Translations under genes and position numbers: made by a program
Source of the DNA: an uncultured Clostridia bacterium
GTDB taxonomy: Bacteria; Bacillota; Clostridia; TANB77; CAG-508
Direction of reading: 5' to 3'
Assembly (NCBI GenBank): GCA_947594845.1
Contig: CANQEI010000013.1
Coordinates: forward strand, 1-38,672
DNA: 38,672 nucleotides
Notes under the pieces: model-generated
Databases searched by the model: none
The model's input: the letters and a program-made list of their open reading frames with translations, nothing else
What the model was told of the DNA's origin: nothing
Shown: piece by piece, positions 32,838-38,672 of the stretch
Numbering within the stretch: the first letter of the stretch is position 1
Layout of the letters: each line of letters begins with the position of its first letter

Positions 32838-34220
32838 ATGAATTGTAAATCATACCAGGCAATTAAAGAATTATATGAATATATGGTTCAATTAAATAAA
32901 AAAGTTATTTCTCTTGATGATATAATGAAATGTTTTGATTGCCAAAGCCAAGATATAGATTCTATTATATCAAGTGAGGATATTTTATTTACAAAAGAAC
33001 TATTAGACTCTGATGATATGAGTGCTCTTATGGTTGATAGATTTAGAAAAGATTATGCTCAAATGACTCCTAAAGAGATTGCTGATAATATTGCTGAATT
33101 TATGAAAGAATGCGTATCTGATAAAGAGGTTTTTGAAGCTGTGCCTGATGCAAGTTATTATCTTAATTTGTTTGAAGATTGTGATTATCAATTTAAAAAT
33201 TTGTTAATTGAGTATACAGATAAGAAAACTTTGTATGAATACATAAATGGAAATGGAAAGTCAAAAGATTCAATAATTGAGTTTTTAGCTAGTAATGTTG
33301 ATATTAATTCTTTATTTGAAGTTGCAACCTCAATTACATCTGATTATGATAAAACTATGCTAATTTTAAAGGCTACTAATGATAGAACTATGGAAGCTAT
33401 TGAGGATGAGCTTATACCAACTGTTGAATTGATGCTTTTTCCACTAGTTAGTGACAAATTCTTTGAAATGCAAATTACTAAAGCATATTATTCAAATTAT
33501 CCTGGCTATCCTACACCAGAGAACATATTTACTGAAATTGAAGAATATCGTAGTCATTTAGAAAAAATAAATCAATTTAAAGATGATGAGAGTAAAGCAA
33601 AATATATTTCCAAAATAGAAAATAAGGATATGAAAGAGGCGCTTTTATCTAGAATTAAAGATAAAAAATGTAGGAATATGGTTATTCAAAGTTTCAATAA
33701 GCATGTTGATCCTAAAATGGCTAGCTTAGATAAATTTGCCCAAACAGCAATAAGAGAATTTTTTGAAGATACTTTAGGAGAAAATTTTACTGATGATAAA
33801 AGAGAAAGATTGGAGATTGTTCTAAGAAGAAGTGATGTATTGTTCCAAAGACTTGAAGATGAAAATTGCAATGGATTGGCTGATTATGTACTTAAGAAAA
33901 TTATGATTTCTAGTGAATATGAAATGGAACTAAGTGAATATTTGCAAACTATTATTCACGAATATTCACATTTACTTTCTAATATTAATTATCCTTGCAT
34001 AAGAAGTTTACCAAATTTTGAGATAGAAGAAGGAATGGCAGATTTATTTTCAGAATTGGTAATAAATAATTATTTAGAAAAGCATAAAGAAATAGAAATA
34101 GATGGAGAAGTAATTAAATATGATAATGAAATGTTTATATCGGAATCTGGGTATGATTTTGAAAATGCTTGGCCTAGAACCATGCTAGCTGGACTAGAAA
34201 AAATGGACAAGATTTATTAG
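32838..34220 (+). CDS. HEXXH zinc metalloprotease-like protein (N-terminal part, frameshifted)
   Basis: A 460-residue open frame with an intact gluzincin-type zinc site: H374-E375-Y-S-H378 in TIIHEYSHLL and E397/E398 in EIEEGMADLFSEL, about 20 residues later. The first ~300 residues are helical and unlike any family I know. It ends in GLEKMDKIY at a TAG (34218-34220), but the -1 frame continues at once with GQDLLAASEYLLGEK into the next open frame. The intact product would be about 750 residues. The break falls near a run of six A (34198-34203). No signal peptide, so it is probably cytoplasmic. RBS AGGAGG; 10 bases after the small gene. Confidence 0.78.
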   Translation: MNCKSYQAIKELYEYMVQLNKKVISLDDIMKCFDCQSQDIDSIISSEDILFTKELLDSDDMSALMVDRFRKDYAQMTPKEIADNIAEFMKECVSDKEVFEAVPDASYYLNLFEDCDYQFKNLLIEYTDKKTLYEYINGNGKSKDSIIEFLASNVDINSLFEVATSITSDYDKTMLILKATNDRTMEAIEDELIPTVELMLFPLVSDKFFEMQITKAYYSNYPGYPTPENIFTEIEEYRSHLEKINQFKDDESKAKYISKIENKDMKEALLSRIKDKKCRNMVIQSFNKHVDPKMASLDKFAQTAIREFFEDTLGENFTDDKRERLEIVLRRSDVLFQRLEDENCNGLADYVLKKIMISSEYEMELSEYLQTIIHEYSHLLSNINYPCIRSLPNFEIEEGMADLFSELVINNYLEKHKEIEIDGEVIKYDNEMFISESGYDFENAWPRTMLAGLEKMDKIY

Positions 34221-34258
34221 CTGCTTCTGAGTATTTACTTGGAGAAAAACATAAATTT

Positions 34259-35104
34259 ATGGAAATGATTTTAGGAAAAGACAAAGCAAATTCAAAAGGA
34301 AATTCCGGCTACCAGATGCCTGATATGGTAACAACTATGGACGAAATATATAGATCAGAAGCCTTAGATTTTTCTGAAATAGATTATAATTCAATTTATT
34401 ATAGTAGAAATCATATATTACCATTATTTATATTACAAAATAGGCTTAAGGATAAAATAGAATTAGTAGATGTTATAGAGCAAGGAAGTTCTTATTCTGC
34501 AAGCGAAGTAGCAAATCTTTATTTTGAGGGCAAGAAATTTTATGAAGTGCCTGTAATGGAGCTGCAAGAATTTATAGATTTGCTTCATGAACAAATTACT
34601 CCTCAAGAAGAATTCAACTTTGGCGACAGAAGCGTAATTACAGATATTTGCGAGTATGAAGATAATCAAGTGAAAAATTTGACTGATGAAGAAATAAGAG
34701 AGCATTCTTTTGAAGTATTGTGTGGAATTTATAGATTATTTCAGAATCGTTATGACATGGAGTCTACTGATTTCTTAGAGCATGCAGTTGATGTTGCTAT
34801 TAAAGAGGAAATAAGAAAAATACATAGTGGAGAGCAATCAAAAGAAGTAACTGAAATGAAGAGACAAGAGATTGTTTCTAGATATGAAGAATTTATTTTA
34901 TTTGAAAATGATAATATAATGCATTTTTTAAGCAACTATAATAAAGCATGTGACCAGACATTAATTATTCCAAGATTTTTATTAAAAAAAGATGGAATGA
35001 GAGACATGGCAAAAGATGTAGATGTAGCAATGAAAAAAGGAACAGCGGCTTCTATAATTTCAAAATTACAAAAACCACTAAAAAAAGATACTGAACAGAA
35101 ATAG
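34259..35104 (+). CDS. C-terminal part of the frameshifted metalloprotease
   Basis: A 281-residue open frame from an internal ATG; the same frame is open from 34178, reading through GQDLLAASEYLLGEKHKF before this ATG. No ribosome binding site precedes 34259. The natural reading is one gene with the 32838 frame, broken by loss of one base or rescued by -1 slippage. The fragment is helical and acidic with no recognised domain; it ends in a Lys-rich tail. The next gene starts 8 bases downstream with AGGAG, so the operon continues. Confidence 0.7.
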   Translation: MEMILGKDKANSKGNSGYQMPDMVTTMDEIYRSEALDFSEIDYNSIYYSRNHILPLFILQNRLKDKIELVDVIEQGSSYSASEVANLYFEGKKFYEVPVMELQEFIDLLHEQITPQEEFNFGDRSVITDICEYEDNQVKNLTDEEIREHSFEVLCGIYRLFQNRYDMESTDFLEHAVDVAIKEEIRKIHSGEQSKEVTEMKRQEIVSRYEEFILFENDNIMHFLSNYNKACDQTLIIPRFLLKKDGMRDMAKDVDVAMKKGTAASIISKLQKPLKKDTEQK

Positions 35105-35112
35105 GAGTAGAT

Positions 35113-35622
35113 ATGACTGATTTAGAAACAAAAGAGTATAAAAAGGCATATGTTGAACTAAATGAAATTATAAAATTAATGCCACCAGAGGAAAAGAAAA
35201 AAATTCCAAAGGCATTTATTGAAAACCTAAATAATGAAATGGATAAAAATTATACTTTTTTTATTGATAGTAATAAAAGTATTTATGAGCAGGATTATAA
35301 GGTAGAAACAAAAGCTTTACTTGTTGAGCTTTACGAAAGATACTTAGCGCTAGAAGATGAAAAAGAATTTTGGCGAGCATATGATAAATTATGTTTTGAT
35401 GCAATTCAAAAGAAGAACAGAGAAATTTATAATCCTGATAAAATATTTGAAAAAGCTGATTTTAATGATGATATTAAAGGTACAAAAGACGATTTAAACA
35501 TAAATGATGATAGCAATATTGAGGTAGATAAAGATTTTTTACCATTGGAAAATAAAAAGACAGATATATTTACTAAGTTTATACAAGTTTTAAAGAAATT
35601 TTTTCATATAACTAAAAATTGA
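35113..35622 (+). CDS. Small helical protein with C-terminal hydrophobic helix (paralogue of 27933-28397)
   Basis: A 169-residue protein. A helical domain (about 1-95) contains KKIPKAFIENLNNEMDKNY and a KALLVELYERYLA helix that align with the product of 27933-28397 (KIPQAVIEYIDSYRNKDY and ASILLAIYYDYIA). An acidic linker (~118-148) and the ending DIFTKFIQVLKKFFHITKN again mirror its tail. The family is unknown. It is coupled to the metalloprotease, starting 8 bases after its end, while the paralogue follows a HEPN remnant, so this looks like a reusable partner gene, possibly tethering effectors to membrane or another protein. Confidence 0.76.
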   Translation: MTDLETKEYKKAYVELNEIIKLMPPEEKKKIPKAFIENLNNEMDKNYTFFIDSNKSIYEQDYKVETKALLVELYERYLALEDEKEFWRAYDKLCFDAIQKKNREIYNPDKIFEKADFNDDIKGTKDDLNINDDSNIEVDKDFLPLENKKTDIFTKFIQVLKKFFHITKN

Positions 35623-35681
35623 TTTATTTAGCTGAAAAATTTTAAAGAGTTTATTATGTTATATTTTGGAAGTGTTAAATT

Positions 35682-36170
35682 ATGCAATATACAATTAGAG
35701 AAATAGAAGAAAAAGATGATAAAGAAATTGAAAATTTAATAAGGTCTTGTTTAATAGAATTTGGGGCAAATCACGAAGGAACAGCTTGGACTGATCCTAA
35801 TTTAGGCAGATTTTCAAAAATATACAATAAAGAAGGAAATAAGTATTGGGTTGCAATGGATGAAGATGACAAAATTATTGGCGGTGTTGGAATAGGTAAA
35901 TTAGATGGTGTAGAAGGTGTTTGCGAACTCCAAAAAATGTATTGATTGCCAGAAGCAAGAGGAACAGGAATATCACATCAATTAATAGAAATAGCTTTGA
36001 AATATGCTAAAAAGTTTTACAATAAATGTTATTTAGAAACATTAGAAAATATGGTAGCAGCACAAAAATTTTATGAAAAATATGGATTTGTAAGGATCTA
36101 TGAACCGTTAGTAAAAACAGAACATTTTGCTTGTGATGTAAGATATATACTTAATTTTTATGGAGATTAA
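35682..36170 (+). pseudogene. GNAT acetyltransferase interrupted by an in-frame TGA
   Basis: One continuous frame encodes a 162-residue GNAT N-acetyltransferase, except for TGA at 35943-35945 (codon 88). Before it is ELQKMY and after it LPEARGTGISHQLIEIAL, the family's acetyl-CoA-binding beta4/alpha3 region; here relatives commonly have YxLPEARG, often with cysteine (TGT/TGC) at the TGA position, so a single base change is the simplest cause. TGA acts as a normal stop in other genes here (for example 18653-18655). An ATG lies 7-8 bases after a weak GGAAG site. The substrate is unknown. Confidence 0.75.
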
Positions 36171-36172
36171 AA

Positions 36173-37303
36173 ATGAATAAGAAGAAATTAATTATAACAA
36201 GTTTTGTAGTTTTATTTTTAATATTAGGTGGAGTTTTCCTTTATAAATTTATTATAAATAATGACGATTTTGCACCATATATCAGTAAAGAATATAACGA
36301 AACATATGATCTAACTTCTGATATATATGATATATCAATAAAATATGAATTAACTCCAATAGCTCAAAAGTATGAAGAAGGAGTAAATTTAACTTATGTT
36401 CAATATGATATAGAAGAAAATAGCAAGACAGCTGAATTTCAATTTTATAAAGATGATTTTAATGGAAGAAATGAAGCCTGTATAGTTACTATATTTGTTA
36501 ACATAGACGAGAAAAAAATTACTAAAATAGAGTATGAAAAAGGAAATGGAAAAAGAGTATTAGGACATCCAAAAGAAATTGAACAATTTGAAAAGGTCTC
36601 AAATTATATAAATCCAAATGAAAATATTAAAATTACTGTAACAAATGAAGGAATAGCGTTGTATAAAGATGGCCAGAAAATGGAAACAACGGATTTTATA
36701 AAAAATATAACTAATGATTTAGATGGAAATTATGAATATGATGGAATAGTAACTGAAATAAATTCAGATAGTTTAATTTTCGAAGATAAAAGTACAAATA
36801 AAAAATATTTAATAGATAGGATTAGCAACTTTGATTATATAAACGGAAGAACAAATGAAAAAATAAATGTTAATGATATAGAAGTGGGAAATTATATAGA
36901 CACATATCCTTATAGTAAGTCAAAAGCCATTTGTATTTTAAGTAATATTAGTGGAGAAGAATTAAAAAAAGAATTAATAAAAAATTTATCATTAGAAAAA
37001 CCTTTAGATTTTAATACTAAGACGGTCATCTATGGAAAAGATATGAACATTATAAGTAAAGATAAGGCAATATTAACTTTGGCAATTAAAGAGTCAATCG
37101 AAAGCCAAAAGATTAATAGTGAAGAATTTGAAATAAAAGTTGAGCTTAACCCAAAAACTGTTATAGAATGCAAAGGTGGAGCTAGTAAAATAGAGCAGTT
37201 GGAACATGTATTGATCGATGTTATAAATGTACGACTTGATGAAAATACAATACATAATGAAATACCTGTAGCTACATGGTTTATGTCTAGCAATGGAAAT
37301 TAA
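36173..37303 (+). CDS. Membrane-anchored extracytoplasmic protein of unknown family
   Basis: A 376-residue protein with a single N-terminal membrane helix (about 5-28, IITSFVVLFLILGGVFLY) after a basic start, so the bulk is outside. The first outer domain (~35-140) is beta-rich; a small beta segment from ~183 (YDGIVTEINSDSLIFED) resembles an OB-like barrel; the C-terminal ~90 residues are mixed. I recognise no family. GGAG precedes the ATG by 7 bases; it begins 2 bases after the broken GNAT gene and is followed 39 bases later by another N-terminally anchored protein. Confidence 0.75.
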   Translation: MNKKKLIITSFVVLFLILGGVFLYKFIINNDDFAPYISKEYNETYDLTSDIYDISIKYELTPIAQKYEEGVNLTYVQYDIEENSKTAEFQFYKDDFNGRNEACIVTIFVNIDEKKITKIEYEKGNGKRVLGHPKEIEQFEKVSNYINPNENIKITVTNEGIALYKDGQKMETTDFIKNITNDLDGNYEYDGIVTEINSDSLIFEDKSTNKKYLIDRISNFDYINGRTNEKINVNDIEVGNYIDTYPYSKSKAICILSNISGEELKKELIKNLSLEKPLDFNTKTVIYGKDMNIISKDKAILTLAIKESIESQKINSEEFEIKVELNPKTVIECKGGASKIEQLEHVLIDVINVRLDENTIHNEIPVATWFMSSNGN

Positions 37304-37342
37304 ATTGTAAGACGATAAATAGTAATTTGCAGGAGGTGTGTT

Positions 37343-37885
37343 ATGAATAAAAAAATAATAGTTTTAATTGTTGCAATAATAGTAATTGCAGTAGTAGGTG
37401 TCTTTTTGATTATGAGTCCTAATAATAAAGATGAATCCGATAATAATTCAAGTATAAATACAATTGAAAATCAAAATAGTAATGAAATACAAGAAGAAAA
37501 TACAAATAATAATATAGGAGAGGAAACTCAAATGCCCAAATTAAATATTAAAGTAGGAAATAAAAATTTTAGTGCAACTTTATATGACAATGAAACAACA
37601 AGAGAATTTATCAATAATATGCCACTAACTATAAATATGAGCGAATTGAACGGAAATGAAAAATATTATTACATGGATAAATCTTTGAAGACAAATTCAG
37701 AGAATGTAAGAAATATAAAAAAAGGTGATTTAATGCTTTATGGCTCAGATTGTCTAGTTTTATTTTATAAAAGTTTTTCTACAAGTTATAGTTATACAAA
37801 ATTAGGTTATATAGATGATGTAAGTGATTTAGAACAAGCAGTAGGAAAAGAAAATATAAATGTAACATTTGAACTTCAAAATTAA
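37343..37885 (+). CDS. Membrane-anchored cyclophilin-like domain protein
   Basis: A 180-residue protein with an N-terminal membrane helix (about 4-24), a ~40-residue N/E/S-rich spacer and a C-terminal domain (~67-180) with the cyclophilin-like features of PF18050: NFSATLYDNETTREFINNMP near its start, then GDLMLYGSDCLVLFYKSF and YTKLGYIDD. Such domains share the cyclophilin barrel but usually lack peptidyl-prolyl isomerase activity; function is open. AGGAGG precedes the ATG. It is outside the membrane, next to another anchored envelope protein. Confidence 0.85.
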   Translation: MNKKIIVLIVAIIVIAVVGVFLIMSPNNKDESDNNSSINTIENQNSNEIQEENTNNNIGEETQMPKLNIKVGNKNFSATLYDNETTREFINNMPLTINMSELNGNEKYYYMDKSLKTNSENVRNIKKGDLMLYGSDCLVLFYKSFSTSYSYTKLGYIDDVSDLEQAVGKENINVTFELQN

Positions 37886-37962
37886 TAAGAAATTGAAGAA
37901 GCTATATTCTGATTATAAACATAGAAGGGAAGATAAAGACTAGGTTATCAAGGAGGTATAAT

Positions 37963-38672
37963 ATGCCCAAAAAAGAAAATAGAAGAAATGCAGAAAAAGT
38001 TATAGCTGATTATGCGAAGAAAGATATAAATCAATTATTTTTAGATTTTAATACAAGGAAAACAGGATTAAATCAAATTGAAGCAGATGAAAGATTAGAA
38101 GAATATGGAAAAAATATAATTGATATACAAAATAGTAATAATCTTTTTGAGAGACTAAAAGAAGCAATTATTAATCCTTTTAATATAGTTTTAATAGTAG
38201 TTGCAATTATTACATATATAACAGATGTGATAATTGCAGAAACACCATCTTATGCAACTTTTGTTATGCTAGTAATTATTGTAATTTTATCAGCAATAAT
38301 TTCCTTTATTCAAACAGAGAAATCCAATAATGCTGCAAAAAAATTACAAAAAATGATTACTAATAAAATAGATGTAATAAGAAATGATAACAATATCGAA
38401 ATAGATATAGAGGATGCAGTTCCTGGTGATATTGTAAAATTGGCTTCTGGAGATATGATACCAGGAGATGTACGTTTTTTTGAAACGAAAGACTTATTTA
38501 TAGACCAATCACAATTGACAGGAGAGTCTAATCCCATAGAGAAATTTTCATATACTAAAAATTATAATGACATTTCAGAGATAAATAATATAGGACTTAT
38601 GGGAAGTAATGTGGTAAGTGGAAGTGCAAAAGGAATTATATTAACTACTGGAAATCAAACATACTTTGGAAG
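37963..38672 (+). CDS. MgtA-like P-type ATPase (N-terminal part, cut by window end)
   Basis: The frame is open from an ATG with AGGAGG seven bases upstream to the window end (236 complete codons). It has the cation ATPase N-terminal domain (TGLNQIEADERLEEYGKN), two membrane helices (~75-115), and the A-domain with QSQLTGESNPIEK, the TGES motif of the actuator. NNIGLMGSNVVSGSAKGIIL then TTGNQTYFG is especially like MgtA-type Mg2+ importers rather than Ca2+ pumps. It would couple ATP hydrolysis to Mg2+ uptake at the plasma membrane. The phosphorylation site DKTGT lies beyond the window. No Mg2+ riboswitch is obvious in the 77-base gap before it. Confidence 0.88.
   Translation, partial: MPKKENRRNAEKVIADYAKKDINQLFLDFNTRKTGLNQIEADERLEEYGKNIIDIQNSNNLFERLKEAIINPFNIVLIVVAIITYITDVIIAETPSYATFVMLVIIVILSAIISFIQTEKSNNAAKKLQKMITNKIDVIRNDNNIEIDIEDAVPGDIVKLASGDMIPGDVRFFETKDLFIDQSQLTGESNPIEKFSYTKNYNDISEINNIGLMGSNVVSGSAKGIILTTGNQTYFG

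Noticed and set aside
35943-35990. Selenocysteine at the GNAT TGA
   Set aside because: No SECIS-like hairpin with proper spacing is visible after the TGA, so a mutation or error is more likely.
37886-37962. Mg2+ riboswitch (M-box) before the MgtA-like gene
   Set aside because: The gap is only 77 bases and shows no conserved M-box elements or terminator.

Overview
This window looks like the chromosome of a low-G+C Gram-positive bacterium, most likely an uncultured anaerobic gut Clostridia (inference from AT-rich codon use, strong AGGAGG-type ribosome binding sites, sigma-A-like promoters, a murF-ddl wall cluster, and a transglutaminase/dockerin plus membrane-anchored cohesin pair). There are no rRNA or tRNA genes, no insertion sequence and no CRISPR array that I can see.

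Layout. 1-1849: the end of murF and a complete ddl. 2220-4913: a DUF1016 (YhcG-type) nuclease behind a perfect 28-bp palindrome, then an unrecognised helical protein. 5097-8628: a DUF4190 membrane protein, an Lgt-like protein, a DnaB/RecA-fold ATPase and a duplicated DUF305 protein. 8680-10170 (minus strand): a tyrosine recombinase followed by coaD. 10337-17423: an ABC ATPase, a very large FtsX-type permease with a long coiled coil, a DUF6873-like protein, a small coiled-coil protein and a membrane-anchored SH3/GH25 muramidase, closely spaced and probably one operon. 17510-18655: a QueC-like PP-loop enzyme. 18849-19106: a small membrane protein in an island of strikingly high G+C. 19263-23857: a secreted transglutaminase-like protein ending in a dockerin, then a membrane-anchored cohesin. 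24023-27355: a GT-C-like membrane protein, GtrA and a UDP-galactopyranose-mutase-like flavoprotein, probably for surface glycans.

27388-36170 is an accessory and partly decaying region. It holds a TIGR04076 protein, a remnant of a HEPN-type gene, two related small proteins with hydrophobic C-terminal helices, and a large protein with two HEPN RX4H motifs whose end is displaced by a frameshift. It also holds a second G+C-richer small gene, a Nudix hydrolase, a HEXXH metalloprotease split by a frameshift at an A6 run, and a GNAT acetyltransferase with an in-frame TGA. 36173-38672 has two membrane-anchored envelope proteins and the start of an MgtA-like P-type ATPase.

The two most interesting systems are the adjacent dockerin-transglutaminase and cohesin-anchor genes, and the dual-HEPN protein with its broken paralogue and associated small genes. 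Three genes interrupted by single events within 8 kb may reflect real decay or local sequence error; the sequence alone does not decide.
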